DNA of 42,362 bases from an uncultured Bacteroidota bacterium (GTDB lineage Bacteria; Bacteroidota; Bacteroidia; Chitinophagales; Saprospiraceae): contig CALMSX010000087.1 in assembly GCA_937872515.1 (NCBI GenBank), forward strand, positions 1 through 42,362, in the 5' to 3' direction. Position 1 is the first letter of the stretch; each line of letters starts with the position of its first letter. Below the pieces are notes generated by a model. That model worked only from the letters and a program-made list of their open reading frames with translations. It was not told the origin of the DNA and ran no database searches. Both the position numbers and the translations under genes were made by a program. Positions 1-8,035 of the stretch are shown in pieces.

Positions 1-1
1 C

Positions 2-55
2 ACCATCGAAAGCGGTGACTTCACAGCTACCAAAGCGATGATTGTAATCGAGTAA
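2..55 (+). CDS. C-terminal end of a probable T9SS-sorted secreted protein (5' part outside window)
   Basis: Only the last 17 codons are present, reading in frame from the window edge to TAA at 53-55. The peptide ends SGDFTATKAMIVIE. This pattern (a short polar stretch, then T-K-x-M/L-I-V-x-E/K at the extreme C terminus) is how type IX secretion type A sorting domains usually finish, typically after a G-x-Y motif that would lie just outside the window. The sorting domain would direct the protein through the T9SS outer-membrane translocon, where it is cleaved off. The cargo cannot be identified. A strong terminator follows directly. The T9SS reading is an inference from a short tail and could be wrong. 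Confidence 0.5.
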   Translation, partial: TIESGDFTATKAMIVIE

Positions 56-84
56 GAAGACTTTGAAGACTTCTAAATAATGAG

Positions 85-110
85 AGGGCCCGGCACAACC
101 GGGCCCTTTT
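85..110 (+). terminator. Rho-independent terminator
   Basis: An 8-bp perfect G+C stem (GGGCCCGG at 86-93 and CCGGGCCC at 99-106) encloses a 5-nt loop and is followed by TTTT at 107-110. It lies 30 bases after the stop of the upstream gene, so it ends that transcript. Confidence 0.9.
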
Positions 111-112
111 CA

Positions 113-957
113 TTTTTATTAAGTTCAATTTTACCTAAACACCCTAAAAACCCACTTTTACTTTATTTACCTTCTTACCCCCTATTTCTACAAATCAATT
201 TTGTTTGGTCTTTTGCAATTATTTGATATCCAGCTACAGGACAGTGCCAAACGAATCGCATCGTGTGCCCTACACGCTATAAATCCCCAAATTTGCCATT
301 CTGTAACAGTAAATAAAGAGTCCATCCCACTAGAAGGCCCTTTTTGAAAACAATCATTGTAACCCTCAATTTTCCATAAGAAGAATTGGGCCTGCAGAGC
401 GAAATGGCAAAAATTAATAAAACGGCACAAACTCCACTTGCCCAGGACTACTTTATAGATATCCGCCCCAACGCCGGCATACAAGTGTAGGGACCAATAC
501 CCGGCTTGCTCAATATCACCAAGCACTCAAAGCGACTGACTTATTAAAGCTCCCAGCGCTCCTTACCTACAACCATGCTCATAAGAGATAAAAGTGATGG
601 CAAAAATCATTTCACCGCAGCAGCCTCTTCCGCACGACCTTTATCCGGATAGCCATCCTAACGCCGGCTTGCAGGGTATCAACCGATGCCTTGATAATGC
701 CGGAGGCATGAAACAATGCTAAATAGAGACCATTCCTCCTTTTTCAAGGGAAAGCCGGCCGAAAGGGTAAGCGAATTTTTTAAACATCAATGAAATGGTG
801 AAATGTGAAGAAAAAATACTTCAACACAAAGAAGCCAAGTTAAAAAAAAGTAAAGACGACCAAGCTATCGCCACAGCAGTCCCTTCTCCTCGGCTTCTCT
901 ACAAATAATCTGATCCCTACACCAGAGTACCGGCATAGTGACAGGTACCCGAATGCT
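113..957. other. Gene-poor interval of about 845 bases
   Basis: No reading frame here gives a protein I recognise. The longest candidate, on the minus strand at 188-526, is rich in Trp, Cys and Phe in a non-periodic way, has no signal or motif, and no promoter motif ahead of it. Short words such as AACGCCGGC recur near 469 and 660, which may mean old decayed sequence. I treat the stretch as non-coding or as relics too degraded to name. Confidence 0.4.
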
Positions 958-2514
958 TCAGTCAACAATTTTAATTTGTACCCTTTGGATACCGCTTTTT
1001 GCTTTTTGGTGGAGAGAATTTTTGTATTCCGTAGCGTCTATAGAAAGGCACTTTTGAAAATAGTAAGAAGAAACCTTCCACTGTGCATCGGCTTCAAAGA
1101 TTAAGCCCAGTTGTAAGGCCGCGCTGGCAGCATAATAAGAATTGGATTTTTCTCCACGAAGAATGGTGTTTTTTAAACAATTGATTGCCGGCTTGATCTC
1201 ATTGCGGGCCTGGTGAACACGGCCAAGGCGGTAGTAATACTCCAGGGCGTATTCTGCATGTTGTAAAAGCGTTTTTTCATTCTTTTTAAGTACATCATAG
1301 CTTTCCGTATAGTAGCCTCCATCGTAATAGAGTCGGGATTTAAGCAAAAAGGGGATGGGAGGTTTACCGGCCAGGGCCTCTTTTTCAGCTTGTTTATCTT
1401 CGTCGACAAGGGCCTTTCCTTTTTTCAGGACTTCTGCCATGTAATACTTATACAGCGACACATCATTGTTCATACTCATTTCATACCATGCCAGTTTTTG
1501 GTAGGCCTCTTTGATAAAATGCTGGCCGTTGAATTTTTTGGTAAAGGCCAACAGATGCGATTTTGCGCGGGCATCCTGCTTATTGAGATAGGCCTTACCT
1601 TTCATAAATTCGAGGTAATGAAAGGGTAGTTGGTCAGGTGATAAGCGTAAGGTATTCAGCACTTCCAAACAATCGTCATTCTTGCCGGCTCTTTGGTAGA
1701 TACTTGCCTTTAAAAAGGCAATTAGAGGATGCTGACTGTGATCTAATGAGAACTTTTTTAGTTGATTCAAAGCTCCTTCCCTGTCGTTGAATTGGTAAAA
1801 CAAGATATAAGTATAAATGGCCGCCACCTCATCTCTGTAACGGTACTTTTTTTGAGAAAGAGCATATTGGGCCAGGGACTCAATTTCAATTTTTCCCTGA
1901 TTGATAGAACCCTTTACACCTATAAGTTTTCTTACCCATTTGGGCACAGATTCTGCTAAAACGTGGAGGATGGAAAGGCTTTTGTTGTTTTCTTTAAATG
2001 CAGGATACTTTTTTTGATTGTTTTCCAGCAACTGATACGCTTTGTACACGGCCTTACCGGCAGATATCTTATCGTCAAATTTTATTTGGATCAAGGCCCA
2101 TTGAAGTAAGATCTCAGCCTTGATAAAATCAAGATGGGGGTCTTTCAACTGAACCGCCTCTAACTTGTCCATCCTGACTTCCTTTTTTGGAAGCCTCAAC
2201 TTATATTCTGATAAGTCTTCTGTGATGAATAGTTGAAAAAAATCTATGTAATTCTCGAGGTGGAGCAGGGCCAGATTGTCTTTGTCGAGGGATTTTAATG
2301 CTGTCAGTTGTTGCTCTGCTTCCTTGATGCGAAGGTGAATGATGTTTTGGTAACAAGCATCTACTTCTGCCGAATAGGTAATATGAGGAAGGGCCTGTAC
2401 TGCGAGTACCTGGCAAAATAATACAACGAACAAGAAAATTTTTCTTATACCGTCAGAGAGAGGTAGGGATGAACGAAGTGACTGATTAGGCTTCCTGTAG
2501 GATAAATGTATCAT
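958..2514 (-). CDS. Secreted/periplasmic TPR-repeat protein, distant TTC39/Iml2-like
   Basis: 518 residues. A charged N-terminal stretch of about 24 residues precedes a hydrophobic segment (IRKIFLFVVLFCQVLAVQA, about 24-42) that ends in a signal-peptidase-like AxA site, so export is likely. The rest is almost all helical, with TPR-like helix pairs, clearest at about 260-300 and 415-500 (tyrosine- and alanine-rich, as in YAASAALQLGLIFE). The middle part (VPKWVRKLIGVKGS, then a long helix and YTYILFYQF) resembles the eukaryotic TTC39/Iml2 family (DUF3808); this is a memory-based match, not a search. The ATG lies 29 bases inside the preceding zinc-ribbon gene, and no Met follows before the signal segment, so translation is probably coupled to that gene. 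Last gene of a minus-strand run. Function unknown; TPR proteins usually scaffold other proteins. Confidence 0.75.
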   Translation of the reverse strand: MIHLSYRKPNQSLRSSLPLSDGIRKIFLFVVLFCQVLAVQALPHITYSAEVDACYQNIIHLRIKEAEQQLTALKSLDKDNLALLHLENYIDFFQLFITEDLSEYKLRLPKKEVRMDKLEAVQLKDPHLDFIKAEILLQWALIQIKFDDKISAGKAVYKAYQLLENNQKKYPAFKENNKSLSILHVLAESVPKWVRKLIGVKGSINQGKIEIESLAQYALSQKKYRYRDEVAAIYTYILFYQFNDREGALNQLKKFSLDHSQHPLIAFLKASIYQRAGKNDDCLEVLNTLRLSPDQLPFHYLEFMKGKAYLNKQDARAKSHLLAFTKKFNGQHFIKEAYQKLAWYEMSMNNDVSLYKYYMAEVLKKGKALVDEDKQAEKEALAGKPPIPFLLKSRLYYDGGYYTESYDVLKKNEKTLLQHAEYALEYYYRLGRVHQARNEIKPAINCLKNTILRGEKSNSYYAASAALQLGLIFEADAQWKVSSYYFQKCLSIDATEYKNSLHQKAKSGIQRVQIKIVD

Positions 2515-3232
2515 CTACAAGGATTCTTCCACAATGCTCACAGGCAACGATGTGTTTCATCATGCCGATCTCAATTTGTTTCTGAGGTGGAATTTTGTTA
2601 AAACAACCACCACAAGATTCCCTTGCAACTACAGCTACGGCCAAGCCATTTCTGTAAGATGAACGAATTTTATCATAGGCTTTCAGCAACCTTGGCTCAA
2701 TTTCTTTGCGCTGCTTGGTGCTGTCTTTGATAAGCCTGTCTTCTTCTTTTTCTGTTTTTTCGATGATGCTCTCCAGCTCATCTTTTTTCACTTTCAGCTC
2801 TTTTTGCCTTACAGCAATTTTATCTTCAATGTTTTTCAATGATTCACCTTTGGCAACCTTTGAAACATTGGCCTCTTTGATTCTTTTTTCAGACAACTGG
2901 ATTTCCAGACGTTGCAACTCAATTTCTTTGTTGAGCGCATCAAACTCCCTGTTATTTTTTACCTTATCCAATTGTTTTTCATACTTGACAATCAAAGACT
3001 CACTCTCCTTAATGTTGTTGTTGTGGTTTTTGATGTCCTCGTCGATGTCATTTATTGAATCAAGCAACCTGCTTTTTCTTGTGTTCAATCCAACCAAATC
3101 ATCTTCAAAATCACTTACCTCCATTGGAAGTTCGCCCTTCATAACCTTGATTTCATCAAGTTTAGAGTCGTTTTTTTGCAGATGGTATAATTGAGCAAGT
3201 TGTTCCGGAATCGTTAATTCTTTGTTTGCCAT
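2486..3232 (-). CDS. C4-type zinc-ribbon protein with long N-terminal coiled coil
   Basis: 248 residues. Residues about 10-190 are highly charged heptad-like helix (many K/E with L/I spacing), predicted to form an antiparallel coiled coil. The C terminus holds a zinc ribbon with C207-x2-C210 and C231-x2-C234. This is the architecture of the CT398/DUF164 family (zf-RING_7), commonly encoded next to Nif3-like genes in Bacteroidota, as here, where it follows Nif3 by 18 bases. Members have been suggested to bind nucleic acid or to act in trafficking or flagellar roles in other phyla, but the function in this phylum is not established. Start ATG at 3232. Its last 29 bases overlap the start of the TPR gene. 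Confidence 0.88.
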   Translation of the reverse strand: MANKELTIPEQLAQLYHLQKNDSKLDEIKVMKGELPMEVSDFEDDLVGLNTRKSRLLDSINDIDEDIKNHNNNIKESESLIVKYEKQLDKVKNNREFDALNKEIELQRLEIQLSEKRIKEANVSKVAKGESLKNIEDKIAVRQKELKVKKDELESIIEKTEKEEDRLIKDSTKQRKEIEPRLLKAYDKIRSSYRNGLAVAVVARESCGGCFNKIPPQKQIEIGMMKHIVACEHCGRILVDDTFILQEA

Positions 3233-3250
3233 ATTTAATTCTGGTTGTAG

Positions 3251-4348
3251 TTAACGGTAAAAAACGGGATTGGTATTCCGTTTTGTATAATGGAGTGCAA
3301 AATTAGTAAAATTATTGGAAATCAACTCAATTAAGAGGTCAATTGTATATTTTTCGCTCTCATAATGTCCAATATCCGCTATTATGATCCGCTCTTCTGC
3401 GTCAAAAAATTCGTGATACTTAAAATCGGCGCTGATAAAAACCTCCGCTCCACTTTTTAAGGCGGCCCCAGTCAAAAAACTTCCTGCCCCGCCACACAGT
3501 GCAACTTTTTTTATTTGCTTGTGGATCAATGAAGTATGTTTAATTACCGCAAGTTCCATGCTTTTTTTCAAGTGATCCAAAAAGAGATCTGTGTCCATTG
3601 GTTCTGGCAGCTCACCTACGAGACCCGCTCCAACCTCCTGATGAACATTGTCCAGAGAATGTAAAAAATACGCCACTTCTTCGTAAGGGTGGCTGCTTTT
3701 GAGGGCCTTCATCACTTCATTAACGGCAGTTTCTGCTACCAAAACCTCTACTTTTATTTCTTCTTCTACCGATGGCTGGTGCGCACTGCCGCTGTAAGGT
3801 ATGGCTTTTTCATTGGGAGTAAAGGTGCCCGTACCCTTGGTGCGGAAGGCACAATCCCTGTAATTTCCTATTTGTCCTGCTCCTTCTTCATGAATGGCCC
3901 TGGATACCCCTTCCAGATGGGATTCAGGAACAAAAAAGCTAAGTTTTTTTAATGTTCCTGCCTTAGGTGCTAAGATTTGAGTATTAATCAACCCAATTTT
4001 GTTGGCAATTTTAGCATTGACACCATCCAAAATATTGTCGAGATTGGTGTGACATGACAAAATCGAAATATTATTTTGAATAGCCTTTATCACCGTTCGC
4101 TCTACATAGTTTTTCCCGGTCAGTGATTTTAGGCCTTTAAAAACAATGGGGTGGTGCGATAAAACCACATTGCAGCCCAGTTCAATAGCCTCTTCAATCA
4201 CGGTTTCTGTGCAGTCAAGTGACACCAAAACGCCCGTTATATTTGCATCAGGATTACCCGTAATCAGGCCTGAATTATCGTAGTTTTCCTGCAAGGCATA
4301 AGGCGCTATGCCGTTGATAAACTGTACTAATTCCTTTATTTTGGTCAT
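3251..4348 (-). CDS. Nif3-like dinuclear metal-centre protein (DUF34) with PII/CutA-like insert
   Basis: 365 residues, the usual length for the long form of the family. The N-terminal half has the metal-ligand motif SHHP (H65, H66) and SCHTNLDN (H100, D104). The C-terminal half has ISADFKYHEFFDA and IGHYESEKY (H328, with E330/E332 nearby). The middle (about 130-235) carries the CutA/PII-like insertion with HPYEEVAY. Nif3 proteins form hexameric toroids with two metal ions per subunit. They are often annotated as GTP cyclohydrolase I type 2 homologues, but the physiological reaction remains unsettled. Lies between an SDR gene (18-base gap) and the zinc-ribbon gene; the Nif3/zinc-ribbon order is a conserved pair. 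All expected metal ligands appear intact. Confidence 0.93.
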   Translation of the reverse strand: MTKIKELVQFINGIAPYALQENYDNSGLITGNPDANITGVLVSLDCTETVIEEAIELGCNVVLSHHPIVFKGLKSLTGKNYVERTVIKAIQNNISILSCHTNLDNILDGVNAKIANKIGLINTQILAPKAGTLKKLSFFVPESHLEGVSRAIHEEGAGQIGNYRDCAFRTKGTGTFTPNEKAIPYSGSAHQPSVEEEIKVEVLVAETAVNEVMKALKSSHPYEEVAYFLHSLDNVHQEVGAGLVGELPEPMDTDLFLDHLKKSMELAVIKHTSLIHKQIKKVALCGGAGSFLTGAALKSGAEVFISADFKYHEFFDAEERIIIADIGHYESEKYTIDLLIELISNNFTNFALHYTKRNTNPVFYR

Positions 4349-4365
4349 TTTATTCTTTATTGTTC

Positions 4366-5178
4366 TCAGAGTGAGGCCGTTCTTCCACCATCTACGGGCA
4401 GGTTGATGCCATTGATGTAGGCGGCATAGGGTGAAGCTAAAAATCCAATGGCGTAAGCTATTTCAATGGCCTCCCCAAACCTTCCAGCCGGAATTTCACG
4501 GGTCATTTCTGCAGCTACATCACTGCTTTCTTTTCCTGAATTATGGGCCTTGTTGGCGATGATGTTTTCCAATCTTCCGGTAGCTGTGGCCCCGGGCAAA
4601 ACATTGTTTACCGTGATGCCAAAAGGCGCTACTTCGTTGGCCATGGTTTTGGCCCAGTTGGCTACTGCCCCTCTGATGGTATTAGACACACCAAGATTGG
4701 GCAAGGGTTGTTTGACGGAGGTGGAAATAACATTAATGATCCTGCCATAAGCCTGCTTTTTCATACCCGGCAATACAGCCGTTGTCAGCTTGTGGTTGGC
4801 CAAGAGGTGGGCATGGAAGGCCTGTAAAAATGCCTGTGGTTGGGCTTCCATAATCTTGCCTCCTGCAGGTCCACCGGTGTTGTTGACCAGGATGTTGACC
4901 TCCAGCGAGCTCAATTTTTCGGCAAGCGCATCTACCTCTGCATCAATGGTAAAATCGGCAACAAGGTAGCTGTGATTGAGATGGGCCTGCGGTAAGACCG
5001 CCACACATTCTTTTAATTTTTCTTCATTGCGGGCCACCAGGATCACCTGAGCTCCCATTCCTGCCAGCACCTCAGCAGCAGCAAAACCAATGCCCTGGGT
5101 ACTGCCACAAACTACGGCTATTCGACCCTGAAGGGCATCGTTAGCAAAAGGAGGGGTAAGTAGGCCGTCTGCCTTCAT
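4366..5178 (-). CDS. SDR-fold oxidoreductase-like protein with non-canonical catalytic residues
   Basis: 270 residues from ATG 5178, chosen because it begins 10 bases after the thrC stop; the frame stays open upstream but would run inside thrC. The Rossmann start GSTQGIG (about 25-31) and NNTGGP (about 99-104) are typical of FabG-like SDRs, and the C terminus NGINLPVDGGRTASL is also SDR-like. Where FabG has the catalytic Tyr-x3-Lys, this protein reads SNTIR (about 165-169), so both Tyr and Lys are replaced. The same replacement occurs in a known FabG-like SDR subgroup with an imperfect tetrad, so this is a family trait rather than damage. It may be a reductase with a different mechanism or a non-catalytic binder. 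Substrate unknown. Co-transcribed with thrC and Nif3. Confidence 0.88.
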   Translation of the reverse strand: MKADGLLTPPFANDALQGRIAVVCGSTQGIGFAAAEVLAGMGAQVILVARNEEKLKECVAVLPQAHLNHSYLVADFTIDAEVDALAEKLSSLEVNILVNNTGGPAGGKIMEAQPQAFLQAFHAHLLANHKLTTAVLPGMKKQAYGRIINVISTSVKQPLPNLGVSNTIRGAVANWAKTMANEVAPFGITVNNVLPGATATGRLENIIANKAHNSGKESSDVAAEMTREIPAGRFGEAIEIAYAIGFLASPYAAYINGINLPVDGGRTASL

Positions 5179-5188
5179 GGTATATGTT

Positions 5189-6481
5189 TTATCGCGATAA
5201 AAGAAAATCTTTGAATGGCCCAAATTCACTGCCCAGGCCAACGGCTTCTTTTTTTCTGTCTTTTAATTGGGCAAGTCGCTCCGGAATTTCTATGGTTTGA
5301 CCCAGGGCAGCTTCTACCGTGTCCAGAAATTTGGCAGGATGCGCAGTTTCCAGAAAAAAGCCACTTCCTCCATGGGTCTCAAGGTACTTCCTCAAGGCCA
5401 AGTGTCCAATGGCACCGTGGGGATCCAAAACATAGCCCGAATTGTCAAACACTCGTTTCATTTCTACTTTTGTCTCTTCGTCGGTGGCCCAAAAACCGGA
5501 TAAATCGGCTTTTAATGAGAGCCATGATTGTTGGTATAACGCCATCATCCGCACAAAGTTGGAGGGTTGACCAACATCCATGGCATTGCTCAGGGTAGAA
5601 ACGGAAGCCCGGGGCTCGTATTCACCACTTTCTAAATAATCAGGCACTACCTTGTTGACGTTGGTGGCAGCAACAAAATGATGGATTGGCAGTCCCATTT
5701 GTTTGGCCATCAAACCCGCAGTCAGGTTGCCAAAATTGCCTGAGGGCACGCTGCACACCCACTTACCACTGCCCGTCCACTGTCGGTATGCCTCAAAATA
5801 ATAAAAACTCTGAGGAATGAGTCTGGCAATGTTGATGGAATTGGCAGAGCTCAGCCGGTATTTTTGATTCAAATCGGCATCGGTAAAGGCCTCTTTGACC
5901 AGACTTTGGCAGTCGTCAAAACTACCCTGAATTTCACAAGCCGTAATGTTTTGACCCAGCGTGGTGAGCTGTTTTTCCTGGAGCTCCGACACTTTGCCAC
6001 TGGGATAGAGGATGATGACTTCAATACCGGGTACACCCAAAAAGCCATAGGCAACGGCCCCACCGGTATCACCACTCGTAGCTACCAGGATGGTGAGTTT
6101 TTGGTCGTTGTTTTGGTTGTAGTGCGACATCAGTCCCGCCATAAAACGAGCACCAAAATCTTTAAAAGCCAGCGAGGGTCCATGCCACAATTCCAGGCTG
6201 TCAATAGACGAACTGACGGGTTGTAACACAACAGGAAAGTCAAAGGCACGATCTATGATGGCTTTTAGGGTAGTGTCATCCACTCCCGCTCCGATCATTG
6301 ACTTTGCCAAAGTGAGTGCCAGTTCAGGAAAGCTCAGCTGCTTCATTTCCCGGAAAAACTTTTCATCCAGCTTGGGTAGGGACATAGGCATGTACAAACC
6401 TTTGCCGGGTGCCATGGATTGCATAACGCAATGTTCAAGAGACCTGTGGTACCCTGAATCGGAAGTGCTGTAGAGCAGCAT
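5189..6481 (-). CDS. thrC: Threonine synthase
   Basis: 430 residues, full length. It converts O-phosphohomoserine to threonine with pyridoxal phosphate, the last step of threonine synthesis, in the cytosol. The N-terminal LLYSTSDSG and the segment GKGLYMP are typical of the bacterial ThrC clade. The PLP lysine is K107 in HGPSLAFKDFGAR. ATSGDTGGAVA (about 134-144) forms the phosphate-binding loop, and SANSINIARL and VPSGNFGN further down are characteristic of the family. Other threonine-pathway genes (thrA, thrB) are not in the visible window to its 5' side. It is followed at 10 bases by the SDR gene and preceded at 21 bases by a small lipoprotein gene, so it sits inside a single transcription unit. 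Confidence 0.96.
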   Translation of the reverse strand: MLLYSTSDSGYHRSLEHCVMQSMAPGKGLYMPMSLPKLDEKFFREMKQLSFPELALTLAKSMIGAGVDDTTLKAIIDRAFDFPVVLQPVSSSIDSLELWHGPSLAFKDFGARFMAGLMSHYNQNNDQKLTILVATSGDTGGAVAYGFLGVPGIEVIILYPSGKVSELQEKQLTTLGQNITACEIQGSFDDCQSLVKEAFTDADLNQKYRLSSANSINIARLIPQSFYYFEAYRQWTGSGKWVCSVPSGNFGNLTAGLMAKQMGLPIHHFVAATNVNKVVPDYLESGEYEPRASVSTLSNAMDVGQPSNFVRMMALYQQSWLSLKADLSGFWATDEETKVEMKRVFDNSGYVLDPHGAIGHLALRKYLETHGGSGFFLETAHPAKFLDTVEAALGQTIEIPERLAQLKDRKKEAVGLGSEFGPFKDFLLSR

Positions 6482-6502
6482 AAAGATGTTAAAAACGCTT
6501 AA

Positions 6503-6787
6503 TTAATGATTGTGTCCTTCGTGATCACCGTGGTCATGTCCTTCGTGATCGTGGCCATCCTTGTCTTTGTCATTCAGCACATAATCCATACCACAGGCAG
6601 GACAAATACCGGGTTTGTCTGAACCACTGCCTTTACAGTGCATAGGACAGATATACGCTGAGGTGTATTCCGGGCCGGTCTTTTCTGTTTTTTCTTCGGT
6701 AGTGCTTGCTTCGGTGGCAGGTTTTTCAGCTGCAGGCTTACAGGCTACAAAAAAGGAAAAAAGCAGGATGATAAAGCTGTACTTCAT
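6503..6787 (-). CDS. Small lipoprotein with heavy-metal-binding domain and His-rich tail
   Basis: 94 residues. A lipoprotein signal ends in FFVAC, with the acylated Cys at 16. A charged linker (about 17-42) leads to a heavy-metal-binding domain of the YHS-like HMBD type (PF19335-like): YICPMHC (C47, H50, C51) and GICPACGM (C62, C65). The tail, residues 79-94, is a run of G-H-D/E-H repeats with about eight His. Similar domains occur at the ends of CusB-type efflux adaptors and copper ATPases and bind Cu/Zn/Ni. Here the domain stands alone on a lipid anchor, so it is probably a periplasmic metal buffer or chaperone. First gene of the minus-strand run, with a -7 motif ahead of it. Confidence 0.88.
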   Translation of the reverse strand: MKYSFIILLFSFFVACKPAAEKPATEASTTEEKTEKTGPEYTSAYICPMHCKGSGSDKPGICPACGMDYVLNDKDKDGHDHEGHDHGDHEGHNH

Positions 6788-6814
6788 ATGGAGAATATTT
6801 TATTGATAAGCGTG

Positions 6815-6822
6815 CAAATTTA
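6815..6822 (-). promoter_or_regulatory. Bacteroidota -7 element for the lipoprotein-thrC run
   Basis: On the minus strand the sequence reads TAAATTTG, matching TAnnTTTG, 28 bases before the lipoprotein start codon. I see no clear -33 TTTG at the usual spacing. Confidence 0.5.
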
Positions 6823-6926
6823 ACATTTTCCCCCCATTTTATTTTGCTTTTAAGCTGTTATCCCGACACCCGAAGGCCATTTCTGTAAAACAAACTTAAA
6901 AAAAACAAAAGTTGAAGCGTTTTCCC

Positions 6927-6934
6927 TATTTTTG
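6927..6934 (+). promoter_or_regulatory. Bacteroidota -7 element for the PorP/OmpA pair
   Basis: TATTTTTG matches TAnnTTTG and ends 20 bases before the ATG at 6955. A clear -33 element at 19-21 bases is not visible. Confidence 0.5.
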
Positions 6935-6954
6935 TCCAGATTAAAAATGAAAAT

Positions 6955-7995
6955 ATGAGGAAAATCCTGGCGACTGGCTTGATCTGTTTTACATTGGCCT
7001 GGTTTGGTTCAAACCTGAAAGGTCAAGGCGTCCACTTTTCCTATCTGGAATTTGCACCCCAATCTATCAATCCGGCCTATTTGGGTGGCTTCCTTGGCTC
7101 CTACAGGGGCACAGGCATCTATCGGTCGCAGTACAACAACGGCGACCAGGTCAGGGGCTTCAAAACCTTTGAGTTTGGCATCGATGTACCCATCATCAGG
7201 GGTTTCAGAAAACAAGACTGGATTGGGGGAGGCATTAGCTTCAACTCTGACACCAGGGGGTTATTCAGTTTTAAAGATACCTACTCCCGTTTAGGACTCA
7301 GCTATCACTTTAGCCTGGACAAAAAACAAACTTCGGTTTTGACCCTGGGTATTCAGGTTGCAAATATCAATAGGTCAATCAAAAAACCGGAAGGAGGGGA
7401 ATATACAGCACAACAGATTGCCAATGGTATTTCATCAGACCCCGATATTGACAGAATGTTCAGATCAGCTCAGGAAGGTAAAATTTCTGTTTCTGGACGC
7501 GACTGGGTTGGAGGACTTGCCTATACACGAACCACCAAAACCATGGTTGTAAAAACCGGTGTTGCCGTATCCGGAATCTTACCAGCAAGATTAGGGTTCA
7601 ACGGTCTCTTTGAATTGCCGTTCCGCCTAATCGGTCATGTAGCTTTGGTGAACCAGATCAACAAAACCATGAGCATCGAGCCGGCAGCTATCTTTCAAAA
7701 GGCAGGCTATGGTTCAGAAATTATGTTCAACACCAAGATAGGATACAAATACAACAAAGAAAAGAACGATAAAGTAAAGGCAGGACTCGGCTTCAGGACC
7801 GGTACTTTTTCTGCCATCTTTTTGATCGGTGGAGAAATCAAAGGCATCAACTTTGGATTGAGTTACGATCTTCCATTGAGCGGCTATGCCAACGCACCGG
7901 GTACCCAGAATGGATTTGAATTTGGCGCTTCATACATTGGTTTCCTCAAAAAGACTCCCAAGCCCAAACCCATTGTAATTTGTCCCAGACTTTAA
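6955..7995 (+). CDS. PorP/SprF family outer-membrane protein (T9SS-associated)
   Basis: 346 residues with an N-terminal signal peptide (about 1-24, hydrophobic ILATGLICFTLAWFG). The mature start HFSYLEFAPQSINPAYLG closely fits the PorP/SprF family, whose members begin with a sentence like Q-Y...P...NPA.AG. The rest is alternating beta-strand sequence rich in G, F and Y with aromatic residues at strand ends, as in a beta-barrel. PorP/SprF proteins sit in the outer membrane; several are part of the T9SS or anchor gliding adhesins, and many paralogues accompany single secreted proteins. It is followed at 40 bases by an OmpA/PorE-like gene, a pairing common in this phylum. Whether this copy is the core T9SS component or a paralogue cannot be decided here. 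Confidence 0.88.
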   Translation: MRKILATGLICFTLAWFGSNLKGQGVHFSYLEFAPQSINPAYLGGFLGSYRGTGIYRSQYNNGDQVRGFKTFEFGIDVPIIRGFRKQDWIGGGISFNSDTRGLFSFKDTYSRLGLSYHFSLDKKQTSVLTLGIQVANINRSIKKPEGGEYTAQQIANGISSDPDIDRMFRSAQEGKISVSGRDWVGGLAYTRTTKTMVVKTGVAVSGILPARLGFNGLFELPFRLIGHVALVNQINKTMSIEPAAIFQKAGYGSEIMFNTKIGYKYNKEKNDKVKAGLGFRTGTFSAIFLIGGEIKGINFGLSYDLPLSGYANAPGTQNGFEFGASYIGFLKKTPKPKPIVICPRL

Positions 7996-8035
7996 TCGTT
8001 ATTTTAATTCTACTTCAACTCAATAACATCGTAAG

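Noticed and set aside
188..526. 112-codon open frame on the minus strand in the first intergenic region
   Set aside because: No recognisable motif, signal or promoter; irregular Trp/Cys/Phe-rich composition; more likely chance or an unrecognisable relic.
600..760. Minus-strand frame with a basic end near 608
   Set aside because: Short, no plausible start and no similarity I recognise.
2706..3194. 162-codon open frame opposite the zinc-ribbon gene
   Set aside because: Its Ser/Leu/Phe-rich product is the mirror of the charged coiled coil on the other strand.
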